Made by a program: the position numbers and the translations under genes. From assembly GCF_965262965.1 (NCBI RefSeq), contig NZ_OZ253573.1, positions 186,001 to 250,000 of the forward strand: a DNA stretch of 64,000 nt, given 5' to 3'. Origin of the DNA: Poriferisodalis sp965262965. GTDB lineage: Bacteria; Actinomycetota; Acidimicrobiia; Acidimicrobiales; Poriferisodalaceae. Positions 24,753-32,862 of the stretch are shown here, one piece after another. Under the pieces are notes generated by a model. The model searched no databases. It was not told the origin of the DNA and saw nothing but the letters and a program-made list of their open reading frames with translations. How positions within the stretch are numbered: the first letter of the stretch is position 1; every line of letters begins with the position of its first letter.

Positions 24753-26120
24753 ATGGCTCAGAAGCGCTTCGTCGTGGTCGGAGGAGGTCCCGCCGGCCAC
24801 TCTGCAGCGACGTACGCAGCCCGCTACGGCGCTGAGGTCACGCTCGTCGAACGCGACATCGTGGGAGGCTCCGCGCACCTGCGCGACTGCGTGCCGTCCA
24901 AGACGATGATCGCCACGGGATCAGCGCTCAGCTTCGCCGGCCGCCTCGACGATCTCGGCCTCGCGAACGTCTCGACCTCGGTCGACACCCCGCACCTGCG
25001 TCAGCGCATCGGCGACATCGAAGCCCGGCTGGCCGAAGTGGCCCGGCAGATGCTCGTGAGCCAGGGCGTGCGCATCCTGTCGGGCACTGGTCGTGTGCTC
25101 GGGCCGAACGAGGTCTGTGCCGATACCACCGACGGCGCCATCGAACTGACGGCGGACGTCATCGTGCTGTCCACCGGCAGCCGTCCTCGCATCCCAGATT
25201 GGGCGCCGATCGACGGTGAGCGCATCCTCACCACCCGCGACGCTTATCCGCCCTCCGAACTGCCCGAACACCTTGTGGTGGTGGGCTCGGGCGTGACCGG
25301 CGTCGAGTTCGTCCACATGTTCACCTCGTTGGGCTCGCGGGTGACGCTGATCGTCAGCCGCCAGCAGGTGCTTCCGCACAAGGACCCCGAAGCAGCCGCC
25401 GTCCTCGAACAGACCTTCGGCGACCTCGGCGTCAACCTGCTCAAAGGGGCCCGTGCAACCAGCATCGTGCGAGACGGCGACAACGTCGTGGTCAACTGCA
25501 GCGACGGCCGGACGGTGCACGCGTCTCACGCCTTGCTGGCCATCGGCTCGATTCCCAACAGCGACGGGCTAGGCCTCGAGAACACCGACGTGCGTGTCGA
25601 CGAGCACGGATTCGTGGAGGTCGATCACAACCTCCGCTCGTCGGTTCCGAGCATTTATGCGGCCGGCGACTTGTCGGGCAAGCTGCCGCTGTCGTCGGTG
25701 GCGGCAATGCAGGGCCGCAAGATCGTCGAGCATTCGATTGGCCGGCACGACAACCGGCCACATCGGCACCTCGACTACGACAAGGCCGCGTCGGCCATCT
25801 TCACCGAGCCCGAGATCGCCGATGTCGGGCTCGCCGAGGCGGAGGCCTTCGCGACGGGCCGCAAGATCCGAGTCACCAAGGTGCCTTTCGGGGCGAATGC
25901 CAAGGCCCTGATCGAGGAGAACCCGCGGGGTTTCGTGAAGATCGTCTCCGATCCGCTGACCGGTCAGGTCCTCGGTGGCTCGATCGTGGGCCGTCATGCC
26001 GCGGAGCTCATCTCGGTCGTGGCGCTGGCGGTGAGTGCAAACCTGCGTGTCCAGGACATCGCCGAGAGCCTGTTCGTGTACCCCTCCCTCAGCGAGGCCA
26101 TCTCTGAGGCAGCCGAGTGA
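24753..26120 (+). CDS. lpdA: LpdA-type NAD(P)H-dependent flavoprotein (pyridine nucleotide-disulfide oxidoreductase family)
   Basis: A 455-residue two-dinucleotide-binding flavoprotein: FAD motif VVVGGGPAGHSAA at the start, NAD(P) motif VVVGSGVTGVEF near residue 175, YAAGDLSG near 305 and a C-terminal dimerisation domain. In lipoamide dehydrogenases the active disulfide is CxxxxC; here the segment is GGSAHLRDCVPSK, so only the second Cys remains. That matches mycobacterial LpdA, a soluble quinone reductase, and argues against true dihydrolipoamide dehydrogenase. It probably protects against oxidative stress by reducing quinones; the electron acceptor is inferred. It is followed closely by an LCP gene after a tandem repeat. 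Confidence 0.85.
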   Translation: MAQKRFVVVGGGPAGHSAATYAARYGAEVTLVERDIVGGSAHLRDCVPSKTMIATGSALSFAGRLDDLGLANVSTSVDTPHLRQRIGDIEARLAEVARQMLVSQGVRILSGTGRVLGPNEVCADTTDGAIELTADVIVLSTGSRPRIPDWAPIDGERILTTRDAYPPSELPEHLVVVGSGVTGVEFVHMFTSLGSRVTLIVSRQQVLPHKDPEAAAVLEQTFGDLGVNLLKGARATSIVRDGDNVVVNCSDGRTVHASHALLAIGSIPNSDGLGLENTDVRVDEHGFVEVDHNLRSSVPSIYAAGDLSGKLPLSSVAAMQGRKIVEHSIGRHDNRPHRHLDYDKAASAIFTEPEIADVGLAEAEAFATGRKIRVTKVPFGANAKALIEENPRGFVKIVSDPLTGQVLGGSIVGRHAAELISVVALAVSANLRVQDIAESLFVYPSLSEAISEAAE

Positions 26121-26169
26121 GTCAGCCCCAGGCTGCGGAGTGAGTCAGTCTGAGGCTGCGGAGTGAGTC
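26115..26169 (+). repeat. 23-base tandem repeat spanning a stop/start junction
   Basis: Units start at 26115, 26138 and 26161 (the third partial), each beginning GAGTGAGTC and containing AGGCTGCG. The first unit carries the lpdA stop (TGA 26118-26120) and the third the LCP start (GTG 26163). The pattern looks like duplication of an ancestral GTGA overlap, which moved the two genes 42 bases apart. The frame changes by 2 per unit. Confidence 0.8.
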
Positions 26170-27752
26170 GCCGGCCTTGGCGCGCACGTCTGTTTCTCGC
26201 GGGCTTGGCGTCGCTGACGTTGGCATTGGCGGCAGCGACCGCGTTGTCGGCGTATGTCTTGATCCAACTCGGCCGGATCGACCGGCACCCGCTTGCCGAT
26301 GTTCTGACCTCGGCGCCGCAGCAGCCCGTGACCGCAGCCGACGTGCTGGTCAGCATCGGGGAGCTGGCCGAGTCTGAACCCGCCCAGGCGGACGACCCGC
26401 AAACGCAGGAGTCCGACGGTGACACCGACACCGCCGCTGACACAGACCCGGAGAAGTCTTCCGAACACGAAGCGAGCACGGCCCCGTCATCTGGTGGCCA
26501 GCTCGTGGCGCCAAGAAGCTCCTCGGGCGAGAACTACCTCGTTGTCGGAACCGACAGCACCGAGGGTCTTGCAGCCGATGATCCGCTGCGCGCGGGACAT
26601 TCGGACTGGAGCCGGCTGGCGGACGTCATCATGGTGGTGCGACTGCGCGATGACGGCACTGCGGCGCTGATGTCGATCCCGCGGGATCTGGCGGTCGAGG
26701 TTGCGGGCACCGGCGACATCCCCGGCACCGGCACGGTGGCCAAGATCAACAGCGCCTACAACCGCGACCGCACCACCGCTGCACGCGCGGCCCGGCTGAT
26801 CGACACCATCGAGGAGAATCTCGACATCACGCTGCAGCACTTCGTGGAAGCGGACTTCTTGGGTTTCCTGCGCTTGGTGGACTCCATCGGCGGCGTGCAG
26901 ATGTCCTTCGATCGACCGCTGCGCGATGCCCTCAAAGAGAATTCCAACGGCCAACTGGTGAGCCGCAGCGGCTTCGCCATCGACGCCGGCACGCATCTTC
27001 TCGACGGACGCCAGGCGCTGGCGTTCGTGCGGACTCGGAACATGCAGGACTGGGTGCCCGAGCGCGGGTGGAACACGCTCGCCGGAGAGAACGACCTTGC
27101 ACGCAACGACCGCCAGCGAGAGTTCATGCTCGCCGCGGTCGAGCAGGCCGCGCCCGAGTTGCTCAGCAGTCCGATCAAGCTGCTCTCGGTGCTCGACATC
27201 GCAGCGGACCATGTGTCCACATCGGACACGTTGAGCGTCGTGAACGACGGACGCCGGGTGGCTCAGCAGTTCGCCGGCTTCGAGTTCTCCACCGGCACCG
27301 AGGAATACGAGCTGCGGGTCCAGGACACGCATACGCCGGTGCCCTGGTCGCTCGAGCTCACCGGGGACCCCCACAACGAGCGCGTGCTCGACGTGTTTCG
27401 CGGCATCGACTGGGATGACGTCGTCGAGTCACGCGTGACGGTGCAGGTGACCGGCGCCGATCGCGTCCGCGTGGCCGCCGAGCTGCGCGATCTGGGATTC
27501 AATGCAGTGGCAGGGTGGGCGGTTGCCGCAGGGTTCGATCGCGTGCCGAACATCAACCTCATCATGCTGGGCTCCGAGGGGCGGCTCGCGGCAGGACTGC
27601 TGGCAAGTCATTTGGTGCCTGTGCCAAACTTCGGCGGCCATGGCGAGCTCGACGCGAACACTGTGATGTTGCACCTCGGCGGCGCTGCGTTGCGCGTCGA
27701 CGCCGGCTATCGAACGGTCGAAGTGCCGCCCACCCATTTGCTCTCGTCATGA
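26163..27752 (+). CDS. LytR-CpsA-Psr (LCP) family glycopolymer transferase
   Basis: A 529-residue membrane-anchored enzyme that probably attaches polyprenyl-linked glycopolymers to peptidoglycan outside the cell. One N-terminal transmembrane helix (about 7-32) is followed by a Glu/Asp/Thr-rich linker to about residue 115. The LCP domain then shows YLVVGTDSTEG, RLADVIMVV, MSIPRDLAVEV, KINSAYN and LDGRQALAFVRTRN, with the conserved Arg and Asp residues that bind the lipid pyrophosphate. A C-terminal LytR_C-like domain (about 400-490) follows. Its end overlaps the UDP-glucose dehydrogenase start by 4 bases, which links it to cell-wall polysaccharide assembly. Confidence 0.9.
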   Translation: MSRRPWRARLFLAGLASLTLALAAATALSAYVLIQLGRIDRHPLADVLTSAPQQPVTAADVLVSIGELAESEPAQADDPQTQESDGDTDTAADTDPEKSSEHEASTAPSSGGQLVAPRSSSGENYLVVGTDSTEGLAADDPLRAGHSDWSRLADVIMVVRLRDDGTAALMSIPRDLAVEVAGTGDIPGTGTVAKINSAYNRDRTTAARAARLIDTIEENLDITLQHFVEADFLGFLRLVDSIGGVQMSFDRPLRDALKENSNGQLVSRSGFAIDAGTHLLDGRQALAFVRTRNMQDWVPERGWNTLAGENDLARNDRQREFMLAAVEQAAPELLSSPIKLLSVLDIAADHVSTSDTLSVVNDGRRVAQQFAGFEFSTGTEEYELRVQDTHTPVPWSLELTGDPHNERVLDVFRGIDWDDVVESRVTVQVTGADRVRVAAELRDLGFNAVAGWAVAAGFDRVPNINLIMLGSEGRLAAGLLASHLVPVPNFGGHGELDANTVMLHLGGAALRVDAGYRTVEVPPTHLLSS

Positions 27753-29086
27753 CCGACTCTTCCGCGCAGCGCCGGATACTTGTCGTCGGGGCCGGCTATG
27801 TCGGACTGACGACCGCCGCGTGCTTCGCGCACCTCGGCCATGACGTCATCTGTGCCGACATCGACCGGGCCAAGGTGGCGTCGCTGTCCGCGGGTGTCGT
27901 GCCCATCCGCGAGAACGACCTCGACGTGCTGGTCGCCGAAGGCATCGCCGGGCGGCGGCTGCGCTTCGTCATCTCGGCCGAGGCGGTGGCCCCGTCGTGC
28001 GAGTTCGCCTTCCTGTGCGTCCCGACGCCGTTGCGCCCCGATGGCGAGACCGAACTGAGCTACCTGCTCTCAGCGATCGGCTCGGTCGCCCCGCATCTTG
28101 CGCCGGGATCGGTGGTGGTGACGAAGTCAACCGTTCCCGTCGGCACCGCCGGAAAGATCGAAGCCGCAATGGGACGCCCCGACGTGGCGCTCGCATCGAA
28201 TCCCGAGTTCTTGCGAGAGGGCTCCGCGGTCCACGACTTCCTTCACCCCGACCGCATCGTCGTCGGCGCTGACGACCCTGCCGCAGCTCAGCGAGTCGCA
28301 GCGCTGTACACGGGCGTTGAAGCTCCGGTGCACATCACCGACCCGACGTCGGCGGAGACCGTGAAGTACGCAGCCAACGCCTTCCTCGCTGCGAAGGTGT
28401 CGTTCGTCAACGCCATCGCTGCTGTGTGCGAGGCGGTCGGCGCCGACGTGGACGCCGTGCTCACCGGCGTCGGAACCGACCACCGCATCGGTTCTGCCTA
28501 CCTGCAGCCCGGACCGGGCTGGGGCGGTTCGTGCCTGCCCAAGGACACGCGGGCGCTGCTGTCGGTCTCGAGCGATGCCGGTTATGTCTTCGAGCTGCTC
28601 GAAGGCGTCATCCGAGTCAACGAGCAGCAGCTCGACCGTGTCGCAGCGAAGGCGGCGCGCATCATCTCACCGGAGTCGGGCGACGGTCGGCTCGACGGCC
28701 GCACAGTGGCGCTGCTGGGTCTGACCTTCAAGGCCGGGACCGACGACATGCGTGGCTCTCCGGCGATGTTGGTGGCCGAACGGCTGCACGCCGCCGGCGC
28801 CCGCATCACCGCATACGACCCCGCTGTGCGCGACGAACTCACCGGCCGCCCCGGCGTGGACGCCGACCTTGCGTCGGTCATCGAAGTGCAGCCATCGCCC
28901 TTTGACGCCCTGCGGGGCGCAGACGCGGCGGTGGTGGTCACCGAGTGGGCAGAGTTCGCGGACCTCGACTGGGAGCGCGCAGCCACAGAGATGGCAGCGC
29001 CGCGAGTGGTGGATGCGCGCAATTTGCTTGACCCGCAGCGGATGCGCGCAGCGGGCTTCGCCTACGACGGCCTCGGCCGTCGCTGA
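27749..29086 (+). CDS. ugd: UDP-glucose 6-dehydrogenase
   Basis: A 445-residue enzyme that oxidises UDP-glucose to UDP-glucuronate with two NAD+. It has the Rossmann motif VVGAGYVGLTTAACFAHLG at the N-terminus, FLCVPTPL, SKSTVPVGT-like VTKSTVPVGTAGK, EFLREG, the catalytic Cys262 in GGSCLPKDTRALL, and LGLTFKAGTDDMR in the C-terminal UDP-binding domain. UDP-mannose/GlcNAc relatives share the fold, so the sugar is inferred from the best match of motifs. The ATG at 27749 overlaps the LCP stop. It supplies an acidic sugar for the envelope polysaccharide genes around it. Confidence 0.9.
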   Translation: MTDSSAQRRILVVGAGYVGLTTAACFAHLGHDVICADIDRAKVASLSAGVVPIRENDLDVLVAEGIAGRRLRFVISAEAVAPSCEFAFLCVPTPLRPDGETELSYLLSAIGSVAPHLAPGSVVVTKSTVPVGTAGKIEAAMGRPDVALASNPEFLREGSAVHDFLHPDRIVVGADDPAAAQRVAALYTGVEAPVHITDPTSAETVKYAANAFLAAKVSFVNAIAAVCEAVGADVDAVLTGVGTDHRIGSAYLQPGPGWGGSCLPKDTRALLSVSSDAGYVFELLEGVIRVNEQQLDRVAAKAARIISPESGDGRLDGRTVALLGLTFKAGTDDMRGSPAMLVAERLHAAGARITAYDPAVRDELTGRPGVDADLASVIEVQPSPFDALRGADAAVVVTEWAEFADLDWERAATEMAAPRVVDARNLLDPQRMRAAGFAYDGLGRR

Positions 29087-29166
29087 GCGACGCGGGCGTC
29101 TTCGCCGGACCGTTTCGGTGCTCCGACTCCGCATAGGACGAGCGCGCCGGTAGCTTGTCGGCCCAT

Positions 29167-30060
29167 ATGGCCAGATCAGCCGCTGCGAAAAAGGTCGCCA
29201 AGGCGGCCAGTACAGGCGGAGGCGGCAGGAGCTTCCGTGCCCGCCGCGACATCCTGTTTCCGGCGGCGATGCTCCTCGTCGTTCTGCTTGGAGTTGTGCT
29301 GATCCTCGTCGCCCGCAACGAGCGGGCCGACAACGCTCCCGCAGGCCCGCCGCGACTGGGCGATCACTGGCACTCGCTGTACACGATCTACGAATGCGAC
29401 GACTTCGTCGCCGACCTGTACCCCAACGATGTCAACGACTTCTCGGGTATCCACACTCATGGCGACGGCCTCATCCACATCCATCCGTTCCACACCGGCG
29501 TCACGGGGCAGTTCGCCACCGTCGGCGCGTTCATGAACGAGATTGAGGTCCTCTTCGACGACTCGACGCTCGAGCTGCCCGACGGCACGATCCTGGACGA
29601 GTCCGGTGTGCAGTGCGCCTCGCCTGATCCCGACAGCGACGATCCCGACGTCTCCGAGCCAGGTGCCGAGTTGAGGGTCATGCGCTGGGAGAGCGTCCAA
29701 GCCGAGAAGGCGCTCGGATTCGACGACGACCTCGCCGATGTGCGATTCCTGGGCGACGGCCAGATGTTCGTGTTCGCCCTGGTGCATCCGAGCGTGGAAA
29801 ACGCGGACATCCCGCGGCCCGATGACGCGTTCCTGCGGTCCTACCTGCAGATTCCCGCCGAGGATCAGCCGATCGCCGACACCTCGCTCGAAGAAGGCCC
29901 GACGCTGTTCGATCCCGACGATGACGGCTCGGTCGACGAACCCGCTGAGCCGGTTGACGACGCGCCCGAGACCGGCGAGCCCGGGAACGAAGAGCCCGCC
30001 TCGGACGGAGCTGGCGATGACAGCTCGATGGCCGGCGATCCCGCCCTCGCGACATCCTGA
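29167..30060 (+). CDS. Membrane protein of unknown function with a His-rich HTHGDGLIHIHPF motif
   Basis: A 297-residue protein with a basic N-terminus, one transmembrane helix (about 30-52) and a large extracytoplasmic part. Just after the membrane lies DHWHSLYTIYECDDF and then GIHTHGDGLIHIHPFH, eight or more histidines in 50 residues. A second Cys occurs near residue 155. The C-terminal ~60 residues are an acidic, Pro/Asp/Glu-rich tail without predicted fold. The histidines suggest metal binding, but I know no characterised homologue. TAGCTT lies 10 bases upstream of ATG 29167; GTG 29155 is an alternative start. The neighbours are sugar-nucleotide genes. Confidence 0.65.
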   Translation: MARSAAAKKVAKAASTGGGGRSFRARRDILFPAAMLLVVLLGVVLILVARNERADNAPAGPPRLGDHWHSLYTIYECDDFVADLYPNDVNDFSGIHTHGDGLIHIHPFHTGVTGQFATVGAFMNEIEVLFDDSTLELPDGTILDESGVQCASPDPDSDDPDVSEPGAELRVMRWESVQAEKALGFDDDLADVRFLGDGQMFVFALVHPSVENADIPRPDDAFLRSYLQIPAEDQPIADTSLEEGPTLFDPDDDGSVDEPAEPVDDAPETGEPGNEEPASDGAGDDSSMAGDPALATS

Positions 30061-30090
30061 GGCGCAGGCACCTTTCTCGGACCCTGTTCG

Positions 30091-31122
30091 ATGAAGGCGG
30101 TCCTGCTGCTGGGAGGCCTCGGCACCCGGCTGCGCCCGCTCACCGCTGACCGGCCCAAGCAGATGCTGCCCGTGTGCGGGCGGCCCATGATCGAATGGGT
30201 GTGCGAGCACCTCGCACGCCACGGCGTCACCGATGTCGTGCTGTCGCTGGGGTACCGACCAGAGGCGTTCACCGAGGCCTACCCCGACGGCAAGATCGGC
30301 CGGCTCCGATTCGAGGTTGCCGTCGAGCCAGAGCCTGCGGGCACCGCTGGCGCTGTGAGGTTCGCAGCCACCGCCGCACAGCTCTCCGAGACGTTCCTGG
30401 TGCTCAACGCGGATGTCCTCACCGACCTCGACGTCAGCGCGCTCGTGCAGTTCCATGTCGATTCCGGCGCGCAAGCCTCTATTGCGCTTCAGCCGGTGGA
30501 CGATCCGTCCGCCTACGGCCTCGTGCTGGCCGACGCAATGGGTCGTGTCCACACCTTCGCGGAGAAGCCCGGGCCCGGTTCGGCGATTCCCCGAAGCCCC
30601 GACGGATCCCGCCCCACGATCAGCGCAGGCACCTATGTCCTGGAGCCGACGGTCGTCGAACGCATCCCGCCGGGCCGCGCAGTGTCCATCGAGCGTGAGG
30701 TGTTCCCGGCGCTTGTCGCCGACGGCACGATGTGCGCGCTGGCCGAGGACACCTACTGGCTCGATACCGGCACACCCCAGCAGTACCTGGCAGCCAACCT
30801 GGACATCCTCGAAGGCAGGCGCCCGAATGCCCGCGTTGGCGACGAGGCGTCCATGGCGAGCGACGGTTTCGACCCACGCTCGCGGGTCCGCGCATCGGTC
30901 ATCGGCGCGAACTGCAGCATTGGGCCTGACGCCGTGGTCGTTCGATCTGTGCTCATGGATGGCTGCGAGGTCGGCCCGGGCGCCGTCATCGCCGATTCGG
31001 TCCTCGCCTCCGATGTCGTGATCGGCGCTGAGGCGCTTGTCACCCAGACCTCTGTGGTAGGCCGAGGCGAGCGCATCGAATCCGATGCTGTCGTGACGGC
31101 GGTTCGCGTTCCGCCCGCCTGA
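30091..31122 (+). CDS. Mannose-1-phosphate guanylyltransferase-like NDP-sugar pyrophosphorylase
   Basis: A 343-residue nucleotidyltransferase that joins a sugar 1-phosphate to NTP. The N-terminal signature LLGGLGTRLRPLTADRPKQMLPV holds the nucleotide-binding loop and lysine; FLVLNADVLTDLD carries the metal-binding Asp. After about residue 250 a left-handed beta-helix with hexapeptide-like repeats follows (ANCSIGPDAVV, GCEVGPGAVI). This matches actinobacterial GDP-mannose pyrophosphorylases of the ManB/RmlA2 group next to F420 genes. GDP-mannose would feed gmd at 34489. A glucose-1-phosphate thymidylyltransferase activity cannot be excluded. It converges on cofE with a 5-base gap. Confidence 0.83.
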   Translation: MKAVLLLGGLGTRLRPLTADRPKQMLPVCGRPMIEWVCEHLARHGVTDVVLSLGYRPEAFTEAYPDGKIGRLRFEVAVEPEPAGTAGAVRFAATAAQLSETFLVLNADVLTDLDVSALVQFHVDSGAQASIALQPVDDPSAYGLVLADAMGRVHTFAEKPGPGSAIPRSPDGSRPTISAGTYVLEPTVVERIPPGRAVSIEREVFPALVADGTMCALAEDTYWLDTGTPQQYLAANLDILEGRRPNARVGDEASMASDGFDPRSRVRASVIGANCSIGPDAVVVRSVLMDGCEVGPGAVIADSVLASDVVIGAEALVTQTSVVGRGERIESDAVVTAVRVPPA

Positions 31123-31127
31123 GTGCG

Positions 31128-31838
31128 CTAGCGGAAGAGATCTTCGGCGGGGTCCCGGATGATCTCGGAGCGAACCGATGCTCGCCGGAGCCAAGACCCC
31201 TCCACGCCGCGCACGATGGCGACGGGCACGCCCTTGGACTTGCCGCACACCAGATCGGCTGCGGATGCGATCTCGTCGGCGACGCAGACTTCGGTGACGG
31301 CCAGCTCGCGTCCGAGGGCATCGTCGGTGCCGCGCAGGTCGACAACGGCAGCGATGCCGGCACAGCCGATGGCCACGTCGGTGACGCCGCGGCGCCAGGG
31401 GCGGCCGAACGTGTCCGAGATGATGATGCCGACGCTGCGCCCGGTCTCAGCGGTGATGCGATCCCGAATCTTGCGGGCAGAGCGATCACTGTCCTCGGGC
31501 AACAGCGCTGCGTAACCGCGCTCGACGTTGGACAGATCGATGCCGGCGTTCGCGCAGATGAAGCCGTGCTTGGTCTCGCTGATGATGAGGTCGCCACGGC
31601 GGCGCACGATCCGGACCGACTCGCGTTCCACGAGCGGCTTGTGCGACAGGGGATCGGTGGGATCGACGGCTTCCATCGCGCCTTCGGCCTTCGACACGAT
31701 CTTTTGTGTCACGACCAGGACGTCCCCGTCGCGCAGTCCGTGCGGCGATGCCTCGCACGCGGCAGCAATCTCGGCGCCGAGATCGACGCCCAGCGTGATC
31801 TCGGCGATGCCTTCTACGGGGTGCAATTCGATGGTCAT
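31128..31838 (-). CDS. cofE: Coenzyme F420-0:L-glutamate ligase
   Basis: A 236-residue GTP-dependent ligase that adds gamma-linked glutamates to F420-0, giving the polyglutamate tail of coenzyme F420. Recognisable stretches are GDVLVVTQKIVSKAEG near residue 38, ETKHGFICANAGID, IRDRITAETGRSVGIIISDTFGRPWR and DEIASAADLVCGKS. In mycobacteria the homologue FbiB carries an extra C-terminal nitroreductase-like domain; it is absent here, as in archaeal CofE. Its ATG overlaps the end of cofD by 4 bases, so the two form an operon. Confidence 0.93.
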   Translation of the reverse strand: MTIELHPVEGIAEITLGVDLGAEIAAACEASPHGLRDGDVLVVTQKIVSKAEGAMEAVDPTDPLSHKPLVERESVRIVRRRGDLIISETKHGFICANAGIDLSNVERGYAALLPEDSDRSARKIRDRITAETGRSVGIIISDTFGRPWRRGVTDVAIGCAGIAAVVDLRGTDDALGRELAVTEVCVADEIASAADLVCGKSKGVPVAIVRGVEGSWLRRASVRSEIIRDPAEDLFR

Positions 31839-32803
31839 GGCGTCCCTTGCTCCAGTGCTGTGGGGGCTGCGAGCGTTGCGCGGGCGAGCCCCGCGGCCCG
31901 GTCGGGGTCGGCCATGATCGTGTCGGTGACGAACGGCCTCATGCCTGCTGCAGCCACGGCGCCGGCCAGGTGGCGGTCTTGGTCGTCGATCACCAGTGTG
32001 GCTGCGAAGTCCGCGTAGGCCGCAGCGACGCCGGCCGCGTTCGGCTCGTAGCCGAGTTCGCTCATCATGTTTCCCGCAGGACCCTTGATCGACTTTCCGC
32101 CGACGATCGGAGACACGGCGACAACGCTGTCACGCCGTTGCTGCAACGTCTCACGCACCTGCGGCACCGCCACCACCGGGCCGATCGACACGAACGGATT
32201 CGACGGCGCAACGATCACCACCTCGGCGTCTCGCAGGGCCTCCAGCACGCCAGGCGCGGGGCGTGCCTCGTCGATCCCTGCGAAGCGGACACCGCGGATG
32301 CTGATGCCGTGGCGCTGGGCCACGAAGTACTCTTGGAAGTCGATCTCGGTGGCATCGGCTGGCTCGGCCGGCGTGAGGCGGGTGCGGATCGGGTCGTCGC
32401 TGACAGGCAGAAGCTCTAACCCAAGATCGAAGCTTTGTGCAACTTCGGCAGTTATTTGCGAGAGCGCAGCGCCTTCGCTGAGCCGCTGCGTGCGAAACAG
32501 ATGCAGCGCGAGATCCAAGTCGCCGAGGGCGAACCAGTCCTGCCCCCCGAGGCGTCCGAGCTCGGTGAGCACATGCCAGGTCTCGCCGGCCCGTCCCCAG
32601 CCCGTCTCGCGGTTGATCTCGCCCGCAAGCGTGTAGGTCACCGTGTCGAGGTCGGGGCTGATCGACAGCCCATGCAGCGTGAAGTCGTCGCCCACGTTGA
32701 CGATGGCCGACACGCCGCTCGGCTCATGCACCGCCAGCAGCCCTGCGAGGAATCGCGCCGCTCCGACGCCTCCTGCAAGCACGGCGACATGTCCACTCGG
32801 CAC
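31835..32803 (-). CDS. cofD: 2-phospho-L-lactate transferase (CofD/FbiA)
   Basis: A 322-residue enzyme that transfers the phospholactyl (or phosphoenolpyruvyl) moiety to the deazaflavin Fo in F420 synthesis. The N-terminus VAVLAGGVGAARFLAGLL, NVGDDFTLHGLSISPDLDTVTY, and VVIVAPSNPFVSIGPV followed by SPIVGGKSIKGPA are family hallmarks. It starts at GTG 32803 with TAGCGT 8 bases upstream. With cofE it shows that the organism makes F420, as many actinobacteria do; the Fo synthase and CofC are not in the window. Confidence 0.94.
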   Translation of the reverse strand: MPSGHVAVLAGGVGAARFLAGLLAVHEPSGVSAIVNVGDDFTLHGLSISPDLDTVTYTLAGEINRETGWGRAGETWHVLTELGRLGGQDWFALGDLDLALHLFRTQRLSEGAALSQITAEVAQSFDLGLELLPVSDDPIRTRLTPAEPADATEIDFQEYFVAQRHGISIRGVRFAGIDEARPAPGVLEALRDAEVVIVAPSNPFVSIGPVVAVPQVRETLQQRRDSVVAVSPIVGGKSIKGPAGNMMSELGYEPNAAGVAAAYADFAATLVIDDQDRHLAGAVAAAGMRPFVTDTIMADPDRAAGLARATLAAPTALEQGTP

Positions 32804-32811
32804 GGGCTGTG

Positions 32812-32817
32812 ACGCTA
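32812..32817 (-). promoter_or_regulatory. Candidate near-leaderless -10 element of cofD-cofE
   Basis: TAGCGT on the minus strand ends 8 bases before the GTG at 32803. It is the likely promoter of the two-gene F420 operon. Confidence 0.4.
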
Positions 32818-32862
32818 ACTGCCGATTTGACCGGGTGTGATTAGCTGTGATGCGGCGGGCTC

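Noticed and set aside
29176..31248. A 690-codon minus-strand open frame
   Set aside because: It spans two good plus-strand genes and part of cofE antisense; its composition is that of a reverse-frame shadow.
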